Assembly: GCF_034522235.1 (NCBI RefSeq)
Contig: NZ_JAXHLN010000003.1
Location: forward strand, 1,240,001-1,304,000
Reading direction: 5' to 3'
From: Thiohalophilus sp.
GTDB taxonomy: Bacteria > Pseudomonadota > Gammaproteobacteria > UBA6429 > Thiohalophilaceae
DNA: 64,000 bases
This document shows positions 8,421-16,138 of this stretch, piece by piece; position 1 is the first letter of the stretch; each line of letters opens with the position of its first letter. The translations under genes were made by a program, and so were the position numbers. The notes beneath the pieces are model-generated. The model saw nothing but the letters and a program-made list of their open reading frames with translations, did not search any database and was not told where the DNA came from.

Positions 8421-9605
8421 TTATTCACCGTAAAATGTATTCTTGGGAATTTCCCTGCCTGCACCAGTAGTCAGCCCACCTGTCGCTCCCATAGAAAGGG
8501 CTCCTTTGCTCCGTGCACCGCTGACCACATTGCTATAATGTTCGAGTGCTCGTTTTGAAACAGAAGCGCCAAAGGTTTCTGTAAGCAGATCTTGAACTTT
8601 GTCAATTCCCTGAAGTTCACCATATACGAATTCTTCAAGACTATTCACTGCTGCCTTATGCCAAGCATAAAACCAATCAGCACGTTCAGGATGAACATTC
8701 CATTTTTCTGCGAAATTTTCGCCGTCAGTACTGGGGTTCATAATGTAATACATGTTTCGACCAGCGAAGTCAGTCACCTGGATATATCTAGGCATCGACC
8801 TTAATACAGCCATAAGCAAATCAAGGTCATTATCGAAGCTGTCTGAGCCAACCAGATTCTGATATGCATGTGTTGCCAATGTCGTAATAATTACCGATAT
8901 AGGAGAGCATGCCTTTTCAGCGTCTGGCTTATTGCTGAAGTAAACATCGCGATGCCGCTTCATCAGTTGAACACTACGTCTCAACACTCCTTTGAGTTGC
9001 TGTTGGTCAGGAAGAGGCTGAATATCTCGAGAAGCAATACCTGACTCAAAAAACGCCCGTTGATAAGATGGCTGGACAGCTGCGTTGGCATCAAACCATT
9101 CAGCATAACCATTCGGGTTACTTGGCTTCCAATTGTTTAATTGTTTATCCGGCACTAACACCCCGCCATTATCACACCCGGGGTTCCTAATAACAGGTGT
9201 AATATCAAGATGGAATTTATTGGCATAGTTAATTCGCCAAGCCCGGTTGAGAGGCTCAAGAAGATCTTCATATGTTTTGTTTCCAATTAGCCGGCGGCCA
9301 ACCAAATCACGAATTTGAGCAGGCGTCGGTGATTCTACATGCGGAACATAACAAACGAGATCCACATCAAACTCTTCACGATATAAAGGCTTAACAGTTG
9401 TGCCGACTCGAATTGAGCCTTGCGAGTAGATCGATGAATCTGCCAACCTCAGATCATCGCTATCACTGAGCCAGTCTCCTACTGCTTTGTATTTTTTCTC
9501 CGCATCTTTATATTGTGTTGCAGTGATCTCGAGCTCTTGGCATACAAACTCAAGAATGCCAGCAGATTGTTGCTTCTGCTCTAGCGTTAATTCGTTACGA
9601 CTCAT
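8421..9605 (-). CDS. CBASS CD-NTase (cyclic oligonucleotide synthase)
   Basis: 394 residues. Nucleotidyltransferase core: GS at 63-64 (SQGSIRVGTT), catalytic pair D80/D82 in EEFDVDLV and third acid D134 in LDITPVI. Length and motifs fit the cGAS/DncV-like nucleotidyltransferase family; clade not assigned. The protein ends NTFYGE, a C-terminal pattern seen in type II CBASS enzymes whose tail is the substrate of the E2-like partner. Its ATG overlaps the effector stop (ATGA at 9605-9602). On phage infection it should make a cyclic di- or trinucleotide that activates the phospholipase. Confidence 0.9.
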   Translation of the reverse strand: MSRNELTLEQKQQSAGILEFVCQELEITATQYKDAEKKYKAVGDWLSDSDDLRLADSSIYSQGSIRVGTTVKPLYREEFDVDLVCYVPHVESPTPAQIRDLVGRRLIGNKTYEDLLEPLNRAWRINYANKFHLDITPVIRNPGCDNGGVLVPDKQLNNWKPSNPNGYAEWFDANAAVQPSYQRAFFESGIASRDIQPLPDQQQLKGVLRRSVQLMKRHRDVYFSNKPDAEKACSPISVIITTLATHAYQNLVGSDSFDNDLDLLMAVLRSMPRYIQVTDFAGRNMYYIMNPSTDGENFAEKWNVHPERADWFYAWHKAAVNSLEEFVYGELQGIDKVQDLLTETFGASVSKRALEHYSNVVSGARSKGALSMGATGGLTTGAGREIPKNTFYGE

Positions 9606-10528
9606 ACAGCGCCCTCCTTATTAGCATATTCCTGTTGAAGGAATTTACGAACTTTAGCTGCATTATGTGCGAAATCATGATCGGCTTTGGACAGCAGCTC
9701 AGGAATCACTCCAACATCATCCAAAGTCAGTTTTTCCGCGTGTTCAAAATTCAACCTCAAGTACTGCTCGGGCTCCAAAAGAAGCTCAACCATGTTTGCT
9801 GTGGTCTGAGACTGAAGATTTAATATTGTGTCTACGAGTTTCGGCCCACCCCATCCTGAAACAAGCCCCCAGGCACGGGAGTCTCGATTTTTTTGTTTGT
9901 AGTAACGATGTCCAATTCCACATCCGATTGACAACAACCTTACCTGACTGATTTCTATGTTAAACCGTTTTTGGGCTTCAACAAGGCATGCAAGGGATGG
10001 ATTATTTGCCCACATTCCACCATCAGCTAGCAGATACTTGTCGACCCTATGCGGTGAAAAATACAAAGGCGCGGAACATGAAGCCAGCACAGCATCTGCA
10101 ATGCGAATATCTCGATCCCTAACAAACTCAGGATCGTATGGGGACTTAAAAACGTGTACACCGGCATTACCAATGTCAGTAGCTGGAATGAGTAAATTCG
10201 TGTCGGTATCGGAGAGAGTTTTCTCTTCAAATACTCTCTCTAACTGCTTTTTCAGACTTGAGCTACTGTATTTCGCCCGCAGAACACCAAGCCAGCTGGC
10301 CGGACGGCGAGAAAAGATTTCTTTACCATGTTGCTCATAAAGAGCGACTACTTTCTCGAGAGGATATTTGGTGGCTAATGCGGCAGCTAGGATTGAGCCG
10401 GTACTCGTACCAGCAATCAGGTCAAAATGATCGGTATATTGGATACCGATTTCATCTTGAATTTGCTTCAAAAGATGAGCGGCATAAATCCCCCTAATAC
10501 CGCCCCCATCAATCGAAAGGATATTCAC
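9602..10528 (-). CDS. capV: CBASS patatin-like phospholipase effector CapV
   Basis: 308 residues from a GTG start at 10528, chosen because GGAGGG lies 6-7 bp upstream; an ATG at 10552 would add 8 residues. Patatin signatures: oxyanion loop DGGGIRG (7-13), GTSTG with nucleophile S42, and the catalytic aspartate D169 in LADGGMWANNPS. Such effectors hydrolyse membrane phospholipids when bound by the cyclic dinucleotide made by the neighbouring CD-NTase, killing the infected cell. First gene of the operon; no transmembrane segment is seen. Confidence 0.9.
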   Translation of the reverse strand: MNILSIDGGGIRGIYAAHLLKQIQDEIGIQYTDHFDLIAGTSTGSILAAALATKYPLEKVVALYEQHGKEIFSRRPASWLGVLRAKYSSSSLKKQLERVFEEKTLSDTDTNLLIPATDIGNAGVHVFKSPYDPEFVRDRDIRIADAVLASCSAPLYFSPHRVDKYLLADGGMWANNPSLACLVEAQKRFNIEISQVRLLSIGCGIGHRYYKQKNRDSRAWGLVSGWGGPKLVDTILNLQSQTTANMVELLLEPEQYLRLNFEHAEKLTLDDVGVIPELLSKADHDFAHNAAKVRKFLQQEYANKEGAV

Positions 10529-10592
10529 ATGCCACCCTCCATCCGGCCACAATATCTAGTGAGCAGGACTCTTTATTTGCTCTTTAAACACT

Positions 10593-10632
10593 GGATATGG
10601 GGTTCAGCCCCTCAAATTTCAAGTCCATATCC
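10593..10632. promoter_or_regulatory. Inverted repeat upstream of the CBASS operon
   Basis: GGATATGG (10593-10600) and CCATATCC (10625-10632) form a perfect 8-bp inverted repeat with a 24-bp spacer about 65 bp upstream of the capV start. Position suggests an operator or promoter element, but no regulator gene lies in the operon. Promoter hexamers could not be assigned with confidence. Confidence 0.3.
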
Positions 10633-10727
10633 TGGGGAGGGTGATACTGAAAAGCTAATATTCGGGCATTTCAAGGCGCTAAGGGCTAGCTGAACTATGG
10701 CGTGTGAGCTGGATGTTCGCATCATAA

Positions 10728-10759
10728 TGCCCCATGACTGCCCCATGACTGCCCCATAG
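10728..10759 (+). repeat. Tandem TGCCCCATGAC repeats (possible integrase arm sites)
   Basis: Two perfect 11-bp copies of TGCCCCATGAC (10728-10738, 10739-10749) and a third partial TGCCCCATAG (10750-10759). Related GTCCCAT/GTGCCCC motifs lie on the other side of the adjacent tRNA fragment (10934-10982) and upstream of the integrase (7897-7915). The arrangement resembles arm-type sites flanking an attachment core. Confidence 0.5.
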
Positions 10760-10760
10760 A

Positions 10761-10800
10761 AACAAAAAAGGCTTAGCAACTTCGCTAAGCCTTTGTTTTT
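10761..10800. terminator. Bidirectional intrinsic terminator
   Basis: Stem AAAGGCTTAGC / GCTAAGCCTTT with loop AACTTC, flanked by an A tract (10764-10769) and a T tract (10796-10800). Just downstream of the minus-strand tRNA fragment, it is probably the original terminator of that tRNA gene. Confidence 0.75.
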
Positions 10801-10802
10801 AT

Positions 10803-10849
10803 TGGCTGGGGACCTAGGATTCGAACCTAGACTAACGGAGTCAGAGTCT
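10803..10849 (-). other. tRNA 3' fragment (probably tRNA-Gln), attachment-site core
   Basis: On the minus strand this reads from the anticodon loop (CTCTGAC, anticodon CTG) through the variable loop, a perfect T-arm (CTAGG TTCGAAT CCTAG) and the acceptor 3' strand GTCCCCA-G-CCA. The 5' half of a tRNA is absent; the sequence before the anticodon loop does not pair. Such displaced 3' fragments mark one end of an element integrated in a tRNA gene. The intact gene is not in the window. Amino-acid identity is inferred from the anticodon alone. Confidence 0.65.
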
Positions 10850-10933
10850 CAATAAATCAATAACTTACGACAACCCGCAATACTCGACAACAATAAAATC
10901 AACGGGTTAAAAACCATGGGTTTTGCCGTGAAT

Positions 10934-10982
10934 TGTCCCATATCGCTGTTTTTTGTGGCGAAGTGCCCCGCCAGTGTCCCGC
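10934..10982 (+). repeat. GTCCCAT / GTGCCCC motifs on the far side of the tRNA fragment
   Basis: TGTCCCAT (10934-10941), GTGCCCCG (10963-10970) and GTGTCCCG (10974-10981) resemble the TGCCCCAT units at 10728-10759 and have the same orientation. Together they would flank the tRNA core on both sides, as in an attP site or a junction between two tandem elements. Confidence 0.35.
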
Positions 10983-11041
10983 GAATAAACGTGGCATGAT
11001 TCGAAGCACTCCCGGCCTCTAGAGTGTAGATTAGTCATTAC

Positions 11042-11512
11042 ATGATGCGCGATTTAATGATCATTTCCGGCGGTCAAACTGGCGTTGATCGCGCCGCACT
11101 GGATGTCGCCCTAGAGGTGGGTATGGCTTGCGGTGGCTGGTGCCCCAGGGGTCGGGCTGCGGAGGATGGAACCATCCCGGCGAGCTACCCCTTGCTCGAA
11201 GTATCCGGCGGTTATCGGGTCCGTACTGAAAAGAACATCAAAATGGCCGATGGGACCCTGATTCTCAATCGTGGTGAACTCATCGGAGGAAGTCGCCTGA
11301 CCGCGAACCTGGCCGACAAGCATCAAAAGCCCCTGCTTGTTATCGACCTCGACCATCCTCGCGAAGTGGCCGATGTGTGGGCCTGGCTGGAATCTCATGC
11401 CATACAAACGATCAACATGGCGGGGCCCAGCGAACGTCGACACCCCGGTATCTATGATCTGGCCACAAATTATCTGAAATACCTGCTTGAGCCGATTAAA
11501 CCATTAATATGA
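11042..11512 (+). CDS. SLOG-superfamily protein, putative molybdenum carrier type
   Basis: 156 residues. Opens with a beta strand and the glycine-rich loop ISGGQTGVDRAALD, followed by GGWCPRGRAAEDG and a second strand-loop ADGTLILNRGE, the layout of the putative molybdenum carrier / YpsA-type branch of the SLOG nucleotide-binding superfamily. Ends without a further domain. SLOG domains bind nucleotides or their derivatives and some act as sensors in defence systems, but this branch has no settled function. It stands alone on the plus strand between the tRNA fragment and the next minus-strand genes. Confidence 0.75.
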   Translation: MMRDLMIISGGQTGVDRAALDVALEVGMACGGWCPRGRAAEDGTIPASYPLLEVSGGYRVRTEKNIKMADGTLILNRGELIGGSRLTANLADKHQKPLLVIDLDHPREVADVWAWLESHAIQTINMAGPSERRHPGIYDLATNYLKYLLEPIKPLI

Positions 11513-11589
11513 TTAGTGCTTAAAGTACACAGTCTCAACTGTTGCGCCAGGAACTGGAAACCACCTATCAAAATATCGACGAGGCAAAG

Positions 11590-11949
11590 CTAGAACAATT
11601 CGCCATCCTCCCACGCTTGCGCGAGTTGCTGCAGTCCGGGCTTGTCGGGGAACTCGTCCGCCAACTGTCTCAAGGTCTTCTCGCCGCCCAGTTTGCCGTC
11701 CAACGTCCAGTTCTCAGATTCCGCATCCAGGGGGACGATTTCGTCTTTTGCTGTTTTTTTTATGTCCTGTTCCTGCCTGTCTTTCACTCTTTCATGAGGG
11801 AACGTGACTACCGTAGACAGGGGCGTAACGCGCGATTCGTTGTCTGCTGTCCGGTACGGTGGCGGTGGAGTCCAGGTCGAGAGCGCGATGCCCGGCGTCT
11901 GCAACCAAATGACGTTTCCACTCTTGTAGATCGTCGGTTTCTCACTCAT
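11590..11949 (-). CDS. Hypothetical protein
   Basis: About 119 residues from ATG 11949 (GAGAGG upstream; a TTG at 11955 is possible). Begins MSEKPTIYKSGNVIWLQTPG, with a proline-rich stretch and an acidic C-terminus. No domain recognised. It follows the SEL1-like gene on the same strand by about 30 bp, so the two may form an operon. The plus-strand frame across the same DNA lacks a good start and is less credible. Confidence 0.45.
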   Translation of the reverse strand: MSEKPTIYKSGNVIWLQTPGIALSTWTPPPPYRTADNESRVTPLSTVVTFPHERVKDRQEQDIKKTAKDEIVPLDAESENWTLDGKLGGEKTLRQLADEFPDKPGLQQLAQAWEDGELF

Positions 11950-11982
11950 ATTCAAATAGCCTCTCTGTTTTGCCCACCGATG

Positions 11983-12462
11983 TCAGCAAGTTTGCTCATC
12001 CCCGGGCGTGGTTCCCCGAATCCGTTCTTTCGACCAGTATTGCTTCCAGATCCGGTAGCGCCTGACGGCCTGCCTTTTCAGCTCTTCATCATCGTAGATC
12101 AAATGCGCGTCCGACTCTAACCGCCGCTCGGTGCGCTCCCGCCAGAACCGGGCTTTTTCCGGATACTGATCAAACCCATACCGGCCGTCGCGGTAGTAAA
12201 GCGCAAGTAACCAGGAGGCGGCTCTGTCGGCGCTATGCGCAGCAGTAAGCAACAGAGTCCTGGCCCGCCGGAGTAGTTCGGGATCATCACTGTGCCGGAA
12301 GATATAGCGCGCCAGTTCACGCCCGGCTATAACCTTGCTGGCGTTATCAGGTCCGTTGCGGTGCAGATGCAAGAGCAGACCCAGGTCGACATTTTGGGGG
12401 ACTTTGAGCTGTTGAAGCTGGTTTATGTAATCGGGGCCGCGCATAAGCCCAACTATAGTCAT
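11983..12462 (-). CDS. SEL1/TPR-like repeat protein, hypothetical
   Basis: 159 residues, almost wholly helical. The central part (ARTLLLTAAHSADRAASWLLALYYRDGRYG followed in frame by DQYPEKARFW) has the alanine/tyrosine pattern of SEL1-type helical repeats (AA..G...A...LG.-Y..G). The C-terminus is rich in Arg and aromatic residues. Such proteins mediate protein contacts; no enzymatic motif is seen. First gene of a possible two-gene minus-strand unit. Confidence 0.5.
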   Translation of the reverse strand: MTIVGLMRGPDYINQLQQLKVPQNVDLGLLLHLHRNGPDNASKVIAGRELARYIFRHSDDPELLRRARTLLLTAAHSADRAASWLLALYYRDGRYGFDQYPEKARFWRERTERRLESDAHLIYDDEELKRQAVRRYRIWKQYWSKERIRGTTPGDEQTC

Positions 12463-12658
12463 GGTGGCTGCCGGCCGCCAGCCAGGTTGAAAGAACGGCG
12501 TGACCTGCCGATACAGCCTGTTGTGGTCAGGGCCCCACGCTACAGGGTACTATTCCTGAGCACCCTCCTGTAACAAAGGGCAGCGCGTGCCAGAACTGGT
12601 CAATCATTCGCCAGTACTGACGATAATTTCCTGATAACAAATAAAATTACCGAGTCAG

Positions 12659-14139
12659 ATGTTCGAACAAACCTTCAAAAATATCGACGATGTGCTCTGG
12701 AAAGAGGCCGGCTGCGCCACCGAGCTGGACTACACCGAGCAGACTTCCTGGATGCTGTTCCTCAAATACCTGGACGACCTGGAACGGGAGCGGGCCATGG
12801 AGGCCGAGCTGCGAGGCAAGTCCTACGATTTCATCATCGACGAGGACTTCCGCTGGTCGAGCTGGGCGGCGCCGAAGAAGGACGACGGCAGTTTCGATCA
12901 TGACAATGCCGAGACCGGCGAAGACCTGATCCTGTTCGTCAACACCAAGCTGTTTCCCTACCTGCAGGGCTTTCGCGAGCGCGCCTCCGGACCGGATACC
13001 ATCGAGTACAAGATCGGCGAGATCTTCAGCGAGATCCGCAACAAGTTCCAGAGCGGCTACAGTCTGCGCGATGCCCTGGAGCTGATCGATTCACTGAGCT
13101 TCCGCTCGCAGAAGGAGAAGCACGAGCTCTCACACCTGTACGAGGCCAAGATCCGCAACATGGGCAACGCCGGGCGCAACGGTGGCGAGTACTACACCCC
13201 GCGCCCGCTGATCCGCGCCATGATCAAAGTCACCAAGCCGAAGATCGGCGAGCGTATCTACGACGCCGCCGCCGGCTCGGCGGGCTTCCTGTGCGAGGCC
13301 CATGACTACCTGCGCTACGGGCCAGAGGGCCTGAAGGTAACAACCCGTCCAAACTGTCCACCAAAGATCTGGAGACGCTGCAGACCCGCACCTTCTACGC
13401 CAAGGAGAAGAAAAGTCTGCCCTACGTCATCGGGATCATGAACATGATCCTGCACGGTATCGAGACACCCAACATCCAGCACACCAACAGCCTGACCGAG
13501 AACCTGAGCGACATCCAGGAGAAGGACCGCTTCGATGTCATCCTCGCCAACCCGCCCTTCGGCGGCAAGGAGCGCAAGGAGATCCAGCAGAACTTCGACA
13601 TCAAAACCGGCGAGATGGCCTTTCTGTTCCTGCAGCACTTTATCAAGTACCTCAAGGCCGGCGGCCGGGCGGCCATCGTCATCAAGAACACCTTCCTCTC
13701 CAACTCCGACAACGCTTCCCGCGCCCTGCGCAAAGAGCTCCTGGAGAACTGCAACCTGCACACCATCCTCGACTGCCCCGGCGGCACCTTCCTTGGCGCC
13801 GGGGTCAAAACGGTAGTGCTGTTCTTCGAGAAAGGCGCGCCGACACAAAACATCTGGTACTACCACCTCGACCCCGGCCGCAGCCTGGGCAAGACCAACC
13901 CGCTCAATGACAGCGACCTGAAAGAGTTCGTCGAACTGCAGGCGAGCTTTGCCGACTCGGAGGAATCCTGGACGGTAAATATCGAGGACATCGATCAGTA
14001 AGCCTGGGACCTGTCGGTGAAAAATCCCAACAAGGCCGAGGAAGATCCCCTGCGCGATCCGGAGGTCATCATCAATGAGATCGAGACACTGGACAAAGAA
14101 AGCGAGGAAATTCTGGAAGGGATTCGGGGGATGCTATGA
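12659..14139 (+). pseudogene. hsdM: Decayed type I methyltransferase subunit hsdM
   Basis: Reads as HsdM in pieces. Residues 1-226 (12659-about 13336) contain the N-terminal helical domain, NGGEYYTPRPLIRAM and the SAM motif DAAAGSAGFL. A one-base loss near 13337 (GLKGNNPSK read as GLKVTTRP) shifts the frame; the second frame continues with catalytic NPPF (13549-13560) to VNIEDIDQ, where TAA at 13999 interrupts it, then in-frame DLSVKNPNKAEEDP to TGA at 14137. The normal stop overlaps the next ATG. Two lesions mean no active methylase from this copy. Confidence 0.88.
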
Positions 14140-14198
14140 GCGAGTGGGAAACTCTTAACATTACAGGTGTTTGGACAAGAGTCCGAAAACCTCAAAAA
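14136..14198 (+). pseudogene. hsdS: 5' remnant of an hsdS gene cut by the IS3 element
   Basis: ATG at 14136 overlaps the hsdM stop (ATGA), the usual hsdM-hsdS coupling. About 20 codons (MSEWETLNITGVWTRVRKP) remain before the inverted repeat of the insertion sequence at 14199. No matching hsdS sequence resumes after the element, so the rest was probably lost in an IS-associated deletion. Confidence 0.6.
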
Positions 14199-14237
14199 TG
14201 AATCGCCCCGGGTTTCGCGGAGGCTGTTGGGTTTAAG

Positions 14238-15171
14238 TTAAGCCGCTACAGCGATCGATTCGCTGAGCTGCTGCTCGTAGTTTGCCTCAGCTTCCGCCGG
14301 CGATACATACCCGATGCTCTCCAGCAACCGGTGATGATTGAACCAGTGCACCCATTCCAGGGTGGCCAGTTCCACGGCTTCCCGGGTCTTCCCGGACGCT
14401 CGTTTATGGATCGGCTCTGTATTGTAAGCTCATTGACGGTCTATGTCAGGGCGTTATCGTAACTGTCTCCACGACTGCCCACCGAGGGGTCGATACCGGC
14501 CTCGGCGAGACGCTCAGTGTAACGGATGGAGACGTATTGTGAGCCACGGTCACTGTGATGGATGAGGTCGTCGGTCGGCTGTCGGTCATACAGCGCCTGC
14601 TCCAGGGCATCGAGGACAAAGTCCGTCTGCATACGCGTACTGACCCGCCAGCCCACGATGCGTCGGGCGAACACGTCGATGATGAAAGCCACGTACAGCC
14701 AGCCTTGCCAGGTGGACACATAGGTAAAATCCGATACCCACAGCTGGTTGGGCCGCTCGGCATTGAACTGCCGGTTCACCCGATCACGTGGGCAGGGTAC
14801 GGCAGGGTCCGGGACGGTGGTACGCACCACCTTGCCGCGCCGCACGCCTGCCAGCCCCATGCGCTTCATCAGTCGTTCAACGGTGCAACGGGCCACGACA
14901 ATGCCTTCGCGGTTGAGTTGACGCCAGACCTTGTCGGCGCCGTAGACCTGCAGGTTCGCCTCCCAGACCCGTCTGATCTCCAGCATCAGAACGTCGTCGC
15001 GCTGGGCACGCGCGCTGCGCTGTTCGGGATGACGCTGGCGGGCCGCATGACGCCAGTAGGCCGACGGGGCGACCTGCAATACCTTGCAGATCGGCTCGAC
15101 CCCGTAGACATCCCGGTGCTGATCGATATAGGCGTTTATGACTTCAGTTTGCGGTCGAGCTCCGCCTGGGC
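14238..15171 (-). pseudogene. IS3 orfB transposase, catalytic Glu codon is a stop
   Basis: DDE integrase-core transposase. First Asp in WVSDFTYVS, second in HHSDRGSQY are present. The third catalytic residue should be the Glu of NALAE; here the codons read GCC CTG ACA TAG, so the Glu codon is exactly an amber stop (about 14443-14441). Beyond it the remaining C-terminal region (REAVELATLEWVHWFNHH ... SESIAVAA) is readable only after a further frameshift and ends at 14240-14238. The protein cannot be active. Confidence 0.85.
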
Positions 15172-15465
15172 GAAAAAAGCGCTGGCGGTACGCAGGATCT
15201 CATTGGCCCGGCGCAGTTCCTTGACCTCGCGTTCCAGGGCCTTGATGCGGTCTCGCTCTTCGCTGGCAACCCCGTCGCGCTGGCCTGTATCGACCTCGTG
15301 TTTGCGGACCCACTCATGCAAGGTCTGGGGCACACAGCCGATCTTCGGGGCAATCGACTCGATGGTCGCCCACAAGGACGAATGCTCACCACGGTGCTCC
15401 AGTACCATGCGCACGGCACGCTCGCGGACTTCAGGGGAAAATCGGTTTGATTTTGACTTGTTCAT
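15136..15465 (-). CDS. IS3 orfA, helix-turn-helix transposase subunit
   Basis: 109 residues. N-terminal helix-turn-helix ([16 protein letters not shown] ... [16 protein letters not shown]) for binding the element's ends, followed by a leucine-zipper-like coiled coil ([22 protein letters not shown]). Intact. In active elements it is fused to orfB by -1 frameshifting at T TTT TTC; alone it usually inhibits transposition. Confidence 0.9.
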   Translation of the reverse strand: MNKSKSNRFSPEVRERAVRMVLEHRGEHSSLWATIESIAPKIGCVPQTLHEWVRKHEVDTGQRDGVASEERDRIKALEREVKELRRANEILRTASAFFAQAELDRKLKS

Positions 15466-15568
15466 AGCTCCATTCTCTCAGACTTTGGAGCCTCCTCAAA
15501 ACCCGGGGCGATTCAAGTTTCAATCTTATCTTTACTCTTAGGGACGTGATAGCTTGTGAGGTGATGTT

Positions 15569-15817
15569 ATGACAGAAGAAAAGACTATTTCAGAAAACCA
15601 GGATGAGTTCTTTGTGTTAGATGAAGATGATATTTCAACTGCTAAAACGATGAGTCTTCGTGAGTTGTTCGAGGCAGAGAGGATAGACAAAAAGCATCTC
15701 AGATCAATGGCCTTGGCCGGGTGTCAGTTTGTTCCAGTTGAGTATCTTGATGAACAAACATTGGGTGAGCTCAGAAAATACCCTGAGATGAGAGAGATAT
15801 TTAATCTCTCTGAATAA
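15569..15817 (+). CDS. Hypothetical 82-residue acidic protein
   Basis: Starts MTEEKTISENQDEFFVLDED, acidic and helical, AT-rich compared with its neighbours. No domain recognised. It follows the IS element directly and is 20 bp upstream of the next small gene in the same direction, so the two probably form one unit left in the island. Confidence 0.5.
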   Translation: MTEEKTISENQDEFFVLDEDDISTAKTMSLRELFEAERIDKKHLRSMALAGCQFVPVEYLDEQTLGELRKYPEMREIFNLSE

Positions 15818-15837
15818 ATTTCAGCAAGGAGTGAGTT

Positions 15838-16107
15838 ATGTATATTTCAGTGCAATCAGTCAATTCAGATGAATATCATGCGAGAGAGTCAAAAGGTAAG
15901 ATAATGGAGTCTGAAGGTCAGATTCGAACTTGCAGCATTGTGAATGGTAATCTTGAATTGACAGTCGAGTCCGAATCAGGAATCCTGTATGCCTCCCAGA
16001 CAAATTATTATCGTACTGGTACAGTAAGGCTTACTGCAGCAGAGTTATGCAATCTTATTGGGGTGGCTTTTGAAAATGGACTTTTATCAATAGTGCCGTC
16101 TAAATAA
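15838..16107 (+). CDS. Hypothetical 89-residue protein
   Basis: Starts MYISVQSVNSDEYHARESKG with AAGGAG 7-8 bp upstream (AGCAAGGAGTGAGTT). Mostly beta-strand pattern (RTCSIVNGNLELTVESE). No domain recognised. Pairs with the preceding 82-residue ORF; a toxin-antitoxin role was considered but no toxin fold is visible. Confidence 0.5.
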   Translation: MYISVQSVNSDEYHARESKGKIMESEGQIRTCSIVNGNLELTVESESGILYASQTNYYRTGTVRLTAAELCNLIGVAFENGLLSIVPSK

Positions 16108-16138
16108 ATCCCGGATAAAAGAAAATCATATAATCAGA

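Larger units (their letters stand above)
14199..15515 (-). mobile_element. IS3-family insertion sequence (about 1.3 kb), inactive
   Basis: Terminal inverted repeats of about 27 bp: left TGAATCGCCCCGGGTTTCGC..., right (reverse complement) TGAATCGCCCCGGGTTTTGA..., differing at two positions and both ending GGAGGCT. Contains orfA and orfB on the minus strand with a T6C slippery site (15178-15172) for -1 frameshifting; the shifted frame reads [17 protein letters not shown] into orfB. The flanks (CAAAAA / AGTTTC) show no 3-4 bp target duplication, so one side has been rearranged. The transposase is destroyed (see orfB). Confidence 0.9.

Noticed and set aside
10427-10693. Plus-strand ORF opposite the capV start region
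   Set aside because: Overlaps the effector gene and its promoter on the other strand; no ribosome-binding site or domain.
11542-12120. Plus-strand ORF of 192 codons over the hypothetical pair
   Set aside because: No good start or ribosome-binding site; the two minus-strand frames have better starts and more protein-like composition.
15569-16107. Toxin-antitoxin pair
   Set aside because: Two small adjacent ORFs, but neither shows a toxin or DNA-binding antitoxin motif and they do not overlap.
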